Assembly (NCBI RefSeq): GCF_003721595.1
Contig: NZ_RJJR01000011.1
Coordinates: 124,001 to 188,000, forward strand
Length of the DNA stretch: 64,000 nucleotides
Reading direction: 5' to 3'
Source: Hanamia caeni
GTDB lineage: Bacteria; Bacteroidota; Bacteroidia; Chitinophagales; Chitinophagaceae
Under the pieces are notes generated by a model. It searched no databases, was not told where the DNA came from, and saw nothing but the letters and a program-made list of their open reading frames with translations. This document shows, in pieces, positions 7,577-15,980 of the stretch (the first letter of the stretch is position 1; every line of letters starts with the position of its first letter). The position numbers and the translations under genes were made by a program.

Positions 7577-8671
7577 CTAAATAGTACCGAATTTTTTGTA
7601 GTAAGCGATCAACATTCCTACCACCGCATTGTATGAATGCAGCCCTTTTGGCTGGTTATTTAATTTCAGATAGTTTCCGTAAAGCCACGAAATAAAAGGC
7701 TCAATATAGCTTTGGTGAGCTTCATTAAACTGCCTTAATTCCTGTATATCTTTTCTTACTTCCGGGTTTAATTTGTCAAGGTTTTTTTCAGAAGCTGACG
7801 AATCAAAATAATAAATTTCACGATTGGTGTAAAGGAAAAGATCAAGGTAAGCGGAATAATGAAATAGCGTATCGGGCGAATTAACTGCGGCTAAATATCC
7901 TACAAAATTGGCTTCGTTCTCCTTTGCATAACCGAGCTGGTGGGCAATTTCATGTGTAGCGATATAAGGGCGTAGCATTTGCGGAACCGTAGTGTTTACC
8001 TGTGCTTCGCCGGTAAATGGATTGTAATAACCGGTAAAGCCCATATAGTTTCCTATTTTACCATAAAAAGAGGATTTTACAGAAGTTATTTCATACTTCA
8101 AAAATGGATACTTTGTATGCGCAGCATCATAGCTTTTTTTTGCTTTCGAAATTAAAACTGCTGTTGACGGATAACTTTCACGGTTTTTAGTAACCGCTAT
8201 TTTGCTAGCATTTACTTTTTGCAGCAAAATATTTTGCAGAATGAAAAGGTCCGTCGTGTCATACAAATGGGGTTTTAACTGTAGTTGAAAAGCAATTCCC
8301 TTCCGGTCATAATTCAATCCCCAAAAAATATAAAATATTATATAAATCACACCTAAAAGGAAAAACAAATTCAAAGTTTTCTGAAGGCCGTCTCTTAAAT
8401 TGAATTGTTTTATAAATAACCCTCTTACGTTTTTAAATATCTTCCAGGCAATCCAGCAAAAAGCAAAAAAATATAAAATATCACCCACACTAAAAGGAAT
8501 CCAGCCAAAAATAATCCGGAGAATTTTAGAGGCATACATATAAAACGCGCAGGAATAAATGTGTTCTACCCAAAGCTGGTTTGAAGAAAAAATTTTAATT
8601 CCTATAATCAAAAGAATTAACGGAATCCACCGCATTATTTTTTTTTCTGAATTTCGCCTGTCACTCTTCAT
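7577..8671 (-). CDS. DUF3810 membrane protein with zinc-metalloprotease motif
   Basis: 364 residues. Three hydrophobic segments (about 15-30, 60-78 and 100-118) place the N-terminal third in the membrane. The soluble C-terminal part holds HEIAH at 240-244 followed by LGYAKENEANF, an HExxH plus downstream Glu arrangement typical of gluzincin peptidases. The preceding GFTGYYNPFTGEAQVNTTVP is characteristic of DUF3810. It is probably a membrane-anchored peptidase facing the periplasm; the substrate is unknown. An alternative start, MRWIPLIL, lies 12 codons in. The 292-base region between this gene and DUF177 holds only the rpmF-operon promoter. Confidence 0.8.
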   Translation of the reverse strand: MKSDRRNSEKKIMRWIPLILLIIGIKIFSSNQLWVEHIYSCAFYMYASKILRIIFGWIPFSVGDILYFFAFCWIAWKIFKNVRGLFIKQFNLRDGLQKTLNLFFLLGVIYIIFYIFWGLNYDRKGIAFQLQLKPHLYDTTDLFILQNILLQKVNASKIAVTKNRESYPSTAVLISKAKKSYDAAHTKYPFLKYEITSVKSSFYGKIGNYMGFTGYYNPFTGEAQVNTTVPQMLRPYIATHEIAHQLGYAKENEANFVGYLAAVNSPDTLFHYSAYLDLFLYTNREIYYFDSSASEKNLDKLNPEVRKDIQELRQFNEAHQSYIEPFISWLYGNYLKLNNQPKGLHSYNAVVGMLIAYYKKFGTI

Positions 8672-8935
8672 TTATATAATCGTTATCTTCAAAGGGGTCG
8701 ATGGTTGCCAAATTTTCCTTAACTTTTCTCGTCTTTATAAAAAGACTTTTAAAAAAGTTGGATAAAGATAGGTGTCAATAAAATGTAAAACTATTTAAAT
8801 ATCTGATTCACTTTTTGCAATAACGAATAGGATGCTGCTTAAACTTTGACACTGAGGCAAAAGAATTTTTAGCGTTTTGATGGCACGAAATTGAAAATAT
8901 CGAGGCCTTTTACTAAAAAATTTAATTAAATTCAT

Positions 8936-8943
8936 TACTTTTG
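8936..8943 (+). promoter_or_regulatory. -7 box of the DUF177-rpmF transcript
   Basis: TACTTTTG, an exact TAnnTTTG match, followed by CACCCC. Transcription would begin near 8950, about 14 bases before the DUF177 ATG. No convincing -33 TTTG lies at normal spacing. Confidence 0.6.
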
Positions 8944-8963
8944 CACCCCTTTAATATTAGGTT

Positions 8964-9506
8964 ATGGGAAACAGGCATAAATTTGACATTGCATTTGTAG
9001 GATTGAAACCTGGCGTCCATGAATTTAATTATGAAGTGGATGATAAGTTCTTTGCAGAATATAAGGAAACAGATTTTAAAGATTGCCACGCTACCATAAA
9101 GCTTGCGCTTGAAAAAAACACTTCCTTTATGATGCTGAAATTCGAAATCGGAGGAAGTGTAGAAGTTATTTGCGATCGTTGTGGAAACAATCTGCGAATG
9201 GATCTTTGGGATGAGTTTAAGCTTATAATAAAGCAGGTAGAAAATCCGGAAGAAATGAATCACAGCGAGGAAGATCCTGATGTATTTTATATATCCCGCA
9301 CCGAAAGCCACATTCATTTAGCCGATTGGATTTATGAATTTGTTTTGTTAAGCATTCCTAACCAGCGCATGTGCAAAGAAGAAGAAATCGGAGGCCCTCA
9401 GTGTAATAAAGAGGTTTTGGCAATGTTGAAAAAAATGCAGCAGTCAGGTACAGAAAATAATCATCCTTTACAAAAAGAGCTTGAAAAATTAAAAAATAAA
9501 CAATAA
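8964..9506 (+). CDS. DUF177 (YceD-like) protein
   Basis: 180 residues of the YceD/DUF177 family, which in plants and bacteria is linked to 23S rRNA processing and large-subunit accumulation. A CxxC pair is visible in VICDRCGNNLRM (near residue 70) and a second Cys pair in the C-terminal part (RMCKEEE and PQCNKEV), together able to bind a metal. The gene precedes rpmF by 22 bases, the conserved arrangement across bacteria, supporting a ribosome-assembly role. The C-terminus is a Lys-rich helix. Confidence 0.88.
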   Translation: MGNRHKFDIAFVGLKPGVHEFNYEVDDKFFAEYKETDFKDCHATIKLALEKNTSFMMLKFEIGGSVEVICDRCGNNLRMDLWDEFKLIIKQVENPEEMNHSEEDPDVFYISRTESHIHLADWIYEFVLLSIPNQRMCKEEEIGGPQCNKEVLAMLKKMQQSGTENNHPLQKELEKLKNKQ

Positions 9507-9528
9507 TCAATCATATTAATCTACGGTT

Positions 9529-9726
9529 ATGCCCAATCCAAAGCGCAGGCACAGTCAACAAAGAAGTGCAAAAAGAAGAACACATTATAAAGCAGTAGCT
9601 CCAACACTGAGCGTGGACCCAACTACGGGGGAAACACACGTTCGCCATCGCGCGCATGTAAGCGAAGGAAAGCTTTATTATAAAGGGAAAGTTGTGACAG
9701 AAAAAGCGCCTATAAAAGTTAGTTAG
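9529..9726 (+). CDS. rpmF: 50S ribosomal protein L32 (bL32)
   Basis: A 65-residue basic protein beginning MPNPKRRHSQQRSAKRRTH, the diagnostic N-terminus of bL32. The C-terminal part has HVRHRAHVSEGKLYYKGK. The zinc-binding Cys pairs of some L32 forms are absent, as in other Cys-minus paralogues. It lies between DUF177 and plsX, as in most bacteria, linking ribosome and phospholipid synthesis. Confidence 0.97.
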   Translation: MPNPKRRHSQQRSAKRRTHYKAVAPTLSVDPTTGETHVRHRAHVSEGKLYYKGKVVTEKAPIKVS

Positions 9727-9746
9727 GCCTGATTTTAAATAGCATT

Positions 9747-9797
9747 AAATCCAAAACCAAGTTTATTACCTTCAACTTTGGTTTTGGATTTTTTTTT
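9747..9797 (+). terminator. Intrinsic terminator after rpmF
   Basis: ATCCAAAACCAAG pairs with CTTTGGTTTTGGAT across a 15-base loop and is followed by a run of eight or more T. It separates rpmF from plsX, so plsX needs read-through or its own promoter; no TAnnTTTG was found before plsX. Confidence 0.8.
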
Positions 9798-9865
9798 AAG
9801 CAACCGGAAAGGCTTACAATTAAATATTTAATTTTATAGCGATAACTAATGATTAATATCCGAAA

Positions 9866-10807
9866 ATGAATATAGCACTGGACATGATGGGTGGCGATTT
9901 CGCTCCTGAAGAAACTATCAAGGGCGTTAAACTTTTTTTATCCCAAAATTCTGACTCATCCGTTAATCTGACGCTGATAGGAGACATAGACCAAATGTCG
10001 CCACATTTCGAACCAGGCCATGCAGATTCACACAGGATACATTTAGTGCATGCTTCTGAAGTGATTGAAATGCACGAGCACCCCACAAAAGCGCTGAAAG
10101 AAAAACCGCAATCTTCCATTGCCATTGGATTTCATCTTTTAGCCGCCGGAAAAACGGATGCATTTATTAGCGCCGGAAATACAGGAGCTATGTTAGTGGG
10201 ATCGCTTTATAGCATTAAGGCTATTAATGGCGTTGCCCGGCCGGCAATTGGCGCCTACATGCCCCGCGATAATGGCAAAACTTCTTTGCTTGTGGATGTA
10301 GGACTAAACTCAGATTGCAAACCGGAAAACCTATTACAGTTCGCTTTATTAGGCAGTCTTTTTGCCAAATACATTTTAAATTTTGACAATCCACGTGTAG
10401 CGCTGATAAATGTAGGATCTGAAGAAGGGAAAGGAAATATTCTTTGCCAGACCGCATTTCCTTTGTTAAAGGAAAATAAGCAAATAAATTTTATAGGAAA
10501 TATTGAAGGCCGCGATTTGCTTATGAGCAAAGCCGAAGTGTATGTGTGCGATGGCTTCACAGGCAACATTATATTAAAATTTGCTGAATCGATTTATGAT
10601 ATTGTTCAAAACCGGAAAATTAAAGACGAATATTTTAACCGGTTTAATTTTGAAATGTATGGAGGTGTGCCTGTTCTGGGCGTAAATAAGCCTGTTATTA
10701 TTGGCCATGGAATATCTACTGCAGGCGCCTTTGATAACATGATATTAATGGCTAAAAAAATGATAGACGAGGAATTTATTGAAAAAATAAAATCCAACTT
10801 TTTATAA
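9866..10807 (+). CDS. plsX: Phosphate acyltransferase PlsX
   Basis: PlsX converts acyl-ACP and phosphate to acyl-phosphate, the donor for PlsY in phosphatidic acid synthesis. Signature segments are MNIALDMMGGDFAPEETIKG at the N-terminus, DAFISAGNTGAML near residue 98, SLLVDVGLNSDCKPENL near 139 and VCDGFTGNIILKFAES near 228. The 313-residue length is normal. It is peripheral to the inner membrane. Position after rpmF is the conserved order. Confidence 0.96.
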   Translation: MNIALDMMGGDFAPEETIKGVKLFLSQNSDSSVNLTLIGDIDQMSPHFEPGHADSHRIHLVHASEVIEMHEHPTKALKEKPQSSIAIGFHLLAAGKTDAFISAGNTGAMLVGSLYSIKAINGVARPAIGAYMPRDNGKTSLLVDVGLNSDCKPENLLQFALLGSLFAKYILNFDNPRVALINVGSEEGKGNILCQTAFPLLKENKQINFIGNIEGRDLLMSKAEVYVCDGFTGNIILKFAESIYDIVQNRKIKDEYFNRFNFEMYGGVPVLGVNKPVIIGHGISTAGAFDNMILMAKKMIDEEFIEKIKSNFL

Positions 10808-10943
10808 ATTTACTGGTTGCAAAAAAAATTATCGTTGATATAGCCTATTCCAGGTTTACGCCTCCTCCATTTTTTGAAGCCTTTCATTACGATAATCGAC
10901 TGGTTAATAATCCTTATTTTTAGCAAGCCTTATAAAACGCTAC

Positions 10944-12797
10944 ATGAAATTATTACTAAAATATTCCTATAATATTTTTTTTATAATTCCAATTCTTTGT
11001 ATACATTTTGAAGTAAACGCCCAGATAGATACCTCTAACCGTCTGAAAAACCCGGCAGATACTTCCAGCCGGATAAAAACCTTAATTCATAAGGTTATCG
11101 AAAATTTGGAAAAGCCGCCAAAGAGTGATTCTTTGAAACCCGGCACAAATGAAGTGGCTTTTGAGCCTTATGAAGGGCTCATCATCAGAAATATCATCAT
11201 CGAAAGAGTTCCTTTCGGGGTTACTATCGGCGATACTTCAAAACGTTTAATCAACAGCTTAACCAATCTCGCCAACGATCTTCACCATATCACTAAAACA
11301 AAGGTGATAAAAGAAAATCTTTTCTTTAAGAAAGGCGACCCTGTAAAACCATTTTTAATGGCGGATAACGAACGCTATCTCAGGCAATTATTATATCTCC
11401 AGGACGCAGAAATCTTTGTTGCCAAAACAGCGACAGGCTCTGATTCTGTGGATGTATTTGTTGAAATAAAGGATGTGTTTTCCATGGGTGGCGCTATCAA
11501 TTCTTTAGGCCTCAAACAAACAAATCTTGAAATTCGCGAAGATAACTTTGCCGGCAGCGGAAATGCTGCCATTCTTTATGCCCTGTACGATGATAAGCGG
11601 AAAAATAATTTCGCCTTTGGTGGCGAATATATGAACCGGAATCTTGGCGGAAGCTTTATAAATGCACGGGCAGGCTATCAAAGTTTTTATCCCGCAATTT
11701 ATGGGCCTAAGGAAGATAACAATTATTATATCAGCTTTATGAAGCCGCTTGTAAACAGGTATATGAAATGGACGTATGAATTAGACGCTTCATATCATCA
11801 CACCAGAAATTTTTATGCCCCGGATTCATTTTATCTTGCTAATACAAGATACCGGTATTACAATATTGAAACATGGGCAGGATACAACATAAACGCAAAT
11901 GATTTTACCACATCTGAAGAATCAAAAAAACTAAGAAAGCTAATTGGAGGCAGGTACATCAATCAAAATTTTCTATCAGTGCCCAAACGATTTGACACGG
12001 TGTATGATTGGAAATACCAGACCATCAAGGCCGGCCTTGTCACGCTTACTTTTTACCGCCAAAATTTTTACAAGACGCGGTATATCTACGGCTTTGGACG
12101 AAATGAAGACATCCCGGAAGGTTTGCTGCTAAGCGTTACAGCGGGCTTCACCAAAAGACAGGAAGCAAAGCGGCCTTTCGTGGGTTTCAATTTTGAAAGC
12201 TATCATTTCAACAGCAGGAGAAATTATTTAAGTTACAAAGTAGCAGCTGAAGGCTATCTGAACCAATCATCAATTGAAGACCTGAATTTTTTGGGAAGTA
12301 TCTTTTATTTTGATCGCTTAAAGCCTGTCGGCTCAAAATGGAAACAGCGCTTTTTCCTGAATTTTGATCTTGCGCAACAGGTAAACACGGTATATAATCA
12401 ACCGCTGTTTGCAAACAGCCAGTTTGGTATGCCGGAATATGGAAATGAAATCATAGACAATCAGCGCGTGGGCGGCGCACTGCGATCTACGGCAAAGGTG
12501 GAATCTGAATTTTTCAGTCCCTGGTCGGTGGTTGCGTTCCGGTTTGCACCCTTTGTTTTCGGTAACGTGAGTGTATTTTCGCCATATAAATATCATGCTA
12601 AGGTATTAAGCGCTTTAGGTGGTGGCATCCGCACCAGGAACGAAAGCCTGGTATTTGGAACCATTGAACTGAAAGCCTATTATTTTCCAGAAAAGAATTT
12701 CCATAACGAAAGCTTCCGTTTTTCCCTTTCTACCAATGTAATTTTTAAATATAACACCCAGTTTGTAAAAAAGCCGGATTTTATACAAATAAATTAA
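10944..12797 (+). CDS. Omp85-like outer-membrane protein with POTRA-like segment
   Basis: 617 residues with a signal peptide ending near VNAQ (residue 26). Residues about 75-180 (EGLIIRNIIIERVPFGVTIG, then ENLFFKKGDPVKPFLMADNE and DSVDVFVEIKD) have the beta-alpha-alpha-beta-beta pattern and the phrasing of POTRA domains of BamA/TamA-type proteins. The rest is alternating amphipathic strands (LGGSFINARAGYQ, FRFSLSTNVIFKY) consistent with a large outer-membrane barrel. It would sit in the outer membrane and might insert or export proteins or lipids. Only one POTRA-like unit is evident, fewer than BamA. It could instead be an orphan surface-antigen barrel of unknown role. Confidence 0.6.
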   Translation: MKLLLKYSYNIFFIIPILCIHFEVNAQIDTSNRLKNPADTSSRIKTLIHKVIENLEKPPKSDSLKPGTNEVAFEPYEGLIIRNIIIERVPFGVTIGDTSKRLINSLTNLANDLHHITKTKVIKENLFFKKGDPVKPFLMADNERYLRQLLYLQDAEIFVAKTATGSDSVDVFVEIKDVFSMGGAINSLGLKQTNLEIREDNFAGSGNAAILYALYDDKRKNNFAFGGEYMNRNLGGSFINARAGYQSFYPAIYGPKEDNNYYISFMKPLVNRYMKWTYELDASYHHTRNFYAPDSFYLANTRYRYYNIETWAGYNINANDFTTSEESKKLRKLIGGRYINQNFLSVPKRFDTVYDWKYQTIKAGLVTLTFYRQNFYKTRYIYGFGRNEDIPEGLLLSVTAGFTKRQEAKRPFVGFNFESYHFNSRRNYLSYKVAAEGYLNQSSIEDLNFLGSIFYFDRLKPVGSKWKQRFFLNFDLAQQVNTVYNQPLFANSQFGMPEYGNEIIDNQRVGGALRSTAKVESEFFSPWSVVAFRFAPFVFGNVSVFSPYKYHAKVLSALGGGIRTRNESLVFGTIELKAYYFPEKNFHNESFRFSLSTNVIFKYNTQFVKKPDFIQIN

Positions 12798-12856
12798 AGC
12801 TCCGGCGGGCATGTTTTAATTCAATTCATTTAATATCTTTAATTATAAATTATTAA

Positions 12857-13162
12857 ATGAAACTCTTAAGAAGATATTTTGAATTAACTGCGTGGGTCAC
12901 CGCCATTTTGCTGTTAGCCTTAATGAATCCGGCAACCGACACCCATTATTCATTTTGCTTATTTAAATTTATCGGAATCCAATTTTGCCCGGGTTGCGGC
13001 CTCGGCCACTCGATTAGCTACCTGTTTCATGGCGATTTTAAACAATCTTTCAACAGCCATCCGCTTGGCTTTTTTGCGGTGGCGGTGATATTTCACAGAA
13101 TGTATCAATTGATTTCTGTGCACTTTATTTCAAAAACCAAAAGTTATAATTATGGAAACTAA
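12857..13162 (+). CDS. DUF2752 membrane protein
   Basis: 101 residues with hydrophobic spans near 12-27 and 70-90. FIGIQFCPGCGLGHSISYLF holds the C-P-G-C-G-x-G-x-S motif that defines DUF2752. The family is an inner-membrane protein of unknown function, often next to TM2 proteins. Its 3' end overlaps the next gene by 11 bases, so the pair is translationally coupled. Confidence 0.85.
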   Translation: MKLLRRYFELTAWVTAILLLALMNPATDTHYSFCLFKFIGIQFCPGCGLGHSISYLFHGDFKQSFNSHPLGFFAVAVIFHRMYQLISVHFISKTKSYNYGN

Positions 13163-13526
13163 TGGCATCAATCCCCTGATCATACAATTTCTTTACAACG
13201 CAACGCCCGAAGAATTAATAACGATTAATTCAAGAACGAAAGGGTTTAGCAATGCTGAACTGGAACAATTCTGCGTGATTTATCGCGCTAAACGAAAGGA
13301 TCCACAGTTAATCCTGATACTGGCATTAATCGGCCTGTTCGGCATTGCGGGCATTCAGCGCTTTTTTATTGGCCATATCGGAATGGGCATTTTATATTTT
13401 TTTACAGCAGGCCTCTGCTTTGTCGGCACCATCATCGATGCAGTCAATTATAAAGACCTTGCTATGGAATACAACGCTAAAATGATTACCGAAACTTTGT
13501 CTACCTTAAACATGATTGCCCGCTAA
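13152..13526 (+). CDS. TM2-domain membrane protein
   Basis: 124 residues. An N-terminal soluble part of about 50 residues is followed by two spans, ILILALIGLFGIAGIQRFFI and MGILYFFTAGLCFVGTIIDA, with the short loop containing G-x-x-R-F-F-I-G-H that marks TM2 domains. The second span ends with the polar I-D-A. It lies in the inner membrane. Function unknown; the overlap with DUF2752 suggests the two proteins work together. Confidence 0.85.
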   Translation: METNGINPLIIQFLYNATPEELITINSRTKGFSNAELEQFCVIYRAKRKDPQLILILALIGLFGIAGIQRFFIGHIGMGILYFFTAGLCFVGTIIDAVNYKDLAMEYNAKMITETLSTLNMIAR

Positions 13527-13585
13527 CGCTTCTTTCATTTTTGCATTCATTTCAGGCAGAATAAAAATTCAGATTATTTACACGT

Positions 13586-15781
13586 TTACTGTAAATCCTG
13601 CAAATCCATGGAAGCAAGGTGGTGCTTAATGCCATCTAACACACCTTTGGACAAGGGCTTCGGGCTAAAATAAATAAGCTTATTTTTCCTTAGCGGTTCC
13701 AGTTCAGGGCTATAGTTGGAGACTACGATCCCTTTTGCTTTTCCTTTCAGCATGTCAATATCATTTCCGCTGTTGCCGGCTGTGATAAACTGTTGAAGAG
13801 GAACCTTCCATTTGTAGCTTAAATACCGCATGGCATTCCCTTTGCTGGCGCGAAACGGCAGTAGATCGAGATAACGGTTTTCAGTTAATAAAACTTTTGC
13901 CCTGAGCTTGTGGTCGTCAAGAAACTTATGTAAATCGGCAAGGTTATCGTCGTCAAAATCTTGATCAACATAATAACTTAGCTTAAACTGCCATTGCGCA
14001 TTTGGCTCCTGCATGTGGATTCCGGGAAATTTCGATAAAGCTTTTTGCAATTCATCCCGTTTCCATTGATAATCTATGTGGCTTTCATATCCATTATCAG
14101 CTATCAATTTATCAGTGTAATATATTTCGGAACCGGCGGAACAAATCAGTACATCCGGAGTGGGCAGCCCGTATTTGGATATTGCTTCCTGCGTTATGAT
14201 TTTATTGCGCCCGCTTGCAAGACAAAAAACCAACTTGCTTTTTCGTTTATTGACCCACTCTCTTAACTCTGGCAGGCCTTCAGTATCCTCTTCCTCTACC
14301 AAAGTTCCGTCAATATCAGAAATGATAAATAAATCAGACTTCATCAACTTTTTCCCAAATGAAGTTTTTAGAGTAAATATCGGTTCAGCATCTTGTTTTT
14401 TCGGATTAAATAATTCGTCGATAATTTCTACGTATTTATTTGCATGGGCCGTCCATGAATAAAATTGGTTAGTAGCAATGATGCCATTGGCAGAAAATTT
14501 TTCCCACAATTTCTGATCTGAAATAATTCTCTTAAGCGCCTCTGCTATTTGACGCGGGTCTTCTACATCCACCAATAGTCCGTTATCACATTGCTCAAGA
14601 ATTTCTTTTGGGCCACCCGTAGGCGATGCCACTACGGGTAAGCCGCAGGCAGCAGACTCTACAATCGTTAATCCAAAATTTTCGCCTGGCGTGCCATTTA
14701 CAAAAACTCCTTTTTTGCGCGCCGCAACTCTATAAATTTCCGGCACTTCAAGCTTGGGGTCATTTTTTTTGGGGATGGCCATTTTGCCGTACAAATCATA
14801 TTTATCAAGCATCAACAAAAGATTAGTAAGAATATCCTGCTCATCAGCGGGCATTTCAGTAATATCTTTTCTTACGCCGGCAAAAATGGCCAGGTTTGCC
14901 ATGGTTTGCAGTTCAGGGTCCTGGCCATAAGACTGGATGATTCTTTCAAAATTTTTTCGTTTATCTGCCCGGCCTATGGAAAGAATAAGTGGCTTTTGGG
15001 GATTAAACAAAAAACGCTCAATATCTGAATTTACCCTATACAAAGCTTGCTCCTGTTCGATGCTCATTTGAAAACCCGGCATATCAAACCGGTAAAAAGG
15101 ATAAAATACGTCATTGTTTACTCCAGGAGGAATTACTTCAAACCTTCCTTTTCTTTCTATACCATACAATGCATACTGGGTATCTATTTCATGCTGGGTG
15201 CTCACAATAATTACATCTGCATTTTTAATAGCATATTCCTCCGCCTCAATGCGCCGCTGCATATTGAATTTTTCATTGATTCTCTCCACCGGCATTCCCT
15301 CCTGCAACAGAATATTCATTTTATTACGGCCAAGCGAATGCCCGGTTGCAATAAAAGGAATTCCAAAAACTTCACTTATCTGGCTGGCGAGATAGTTACC
15401 ATCCGCATAATGCCCGTGTGCCACATCAGGAAAATCATCTTCTTTTTCGATAAAACGAATGGTTTTATCAACAAATTCATCCAGGTAATCCCATAGAGAT
15501 TCCTTAGACCGGTATAAATTTCCGCCGCAGGTAACACGCACAATCCGCGCTTTCTCATCAACCATTTCAATTTCTTTTTCATAAGAAGAAGAAACCCTTT
15601 TATCTATTATCCGCCGCGTAAACAAATCAACCTTTCTGATTTGGGGATGTTTTGAAAGGTTTTCCAATAGTTCGAGGATGTATTTTACCTGTCCGCCTGT
15701 ATCTTTGTCTCTTCCTATTTCGGGATCTTTAAATCTGATAAGCCCGTGAGGACTAAATAATTGTATATAATATCCACTCAT
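13586..15781 (-). CDS. Sucrose-phosphate synthase with fused HAD phosphatase domain
   Basis: A 731-residue fusion. The N-terminal GT4 enzyme (about 1-465) shows the sucrose-phosphate synthase signatures YYIQLFSPHGLIRF, DTGGQVKYILELL, GHSLGRNK, FEVIPPGVNNDVF and the EX7E donor motif GENFGLTIVESAACG. The C-terminal HAD type IIB domain (about 485-731) has the nucleophile motif SDIDGTLVEEED, CLASGRN, and the Mg site GNSGNDIDML, all like sucrose-phosphate phosphatase. Together they would join UDP- or ADP-glucose to fructose-6-phosphate and dephosphorylate the product in the cytoplasm. Mannosylfructose-phosphate synthase is a close relative and cannot be excluded. The ATG at MSGYYIQ is preferred over the upstream GTG. 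It diverges from a clan GH-J glycosidase. Confidence 0.85.
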   Translation of the reverse strand: MSGYYIQLFSPHGLIRFKDPEIGRDKDTGGQVKYILELLENLSKHPQIRKVDLFTRRIIDKRVSSSYEKEIEMVDEKARIVRVTCGGNLYRSKESLWDYLDEFVDKTIRFIEKEDDFPDVAHGHYADGNYLASQISEVFGIPFIATGHSLGRNKMNILLQEGMPVERINEKFNMQRRIEAEEYAIKNADVIIVSTQHEIDTQYALYGIERKGRFEVIPPGVNNDVFYPFYRFDMPGFQMSIEQEQALYRVNSDIERFLFNPQKPLILSIGRADKRKNFERIIQSYGQDPELQTMANLAIFAGVRKDITEMPADEQDILTNLLLMLDKYDLYGKMAIPKKNDPKLEVPEIYRVAARKKGVFVNGTPGENFGLTIVESAACGLPVVASPTGGPKEILEQCDNGLLVDVEDPRQIAEALKRIISDQKLWEKFSANGIIATNQFYSWTAHANKYVEIIDELFNPKKQDAEPIFTLKTSFGKKLMKSDLFIISDIDGTLVEEEDTEGLPELREWVNKRKSKLVFCLASGRNKIITQEAISKYGLPTPDVLICSAGSEIYYTDKLIADNGYESHIDYQWKRDELQKALSKFPGIHMQEPNAQWQFKLSYYVDQDFDDDNLADLHKFLDDHKLRAKVLLTENRYLDLLPFRASKGNAMRYLSYKWKVPLQQFITAGNSGNDIDMLKGKAKGIVVSNYSPELEPLRKNKLIYFSPKPLSKGVLDGIKHHLASMDLQDLQ

Positions 15782-15980
15782 TTTTACTAAATTCACTTAA
15801 TCCAGGTTGGTAAAAGTAACTAAATCAAAATAATTGGTTTGGATTACAAGTTCATCTTATCAAAAGTGATGCCTTCATCTTAAATGGATTTGAAAATTTG
15901 CCTTTTGAGAAACAGTTTTCAATCACAGGCAAATAACTAGTGGCAGGGATTTTGTAATCTCTTAAAAATTTTTAGACATT

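Noticed and set aside
8672-8935. Riboswitch or regulatory RNA upstream of DUF177
   Set aside because: No conserved riboswitch core or strong stem found; the mapped -7 box places the transcript start downstream of this stretch.
8922-9317. 131-residue minus-strand ORF over DUF177
   Set aside because: Overlaps the conserved DUF177 Cys motif and the promoter; no domain visible.
15047-15496. 149-residue plus-strand ORF inside the sucrose-phosphate synthase gene
   Set aside because: It lies antisense to strongly conserved GT4 motifs and its translation has no recognisable domain or signal; a shadow frame.
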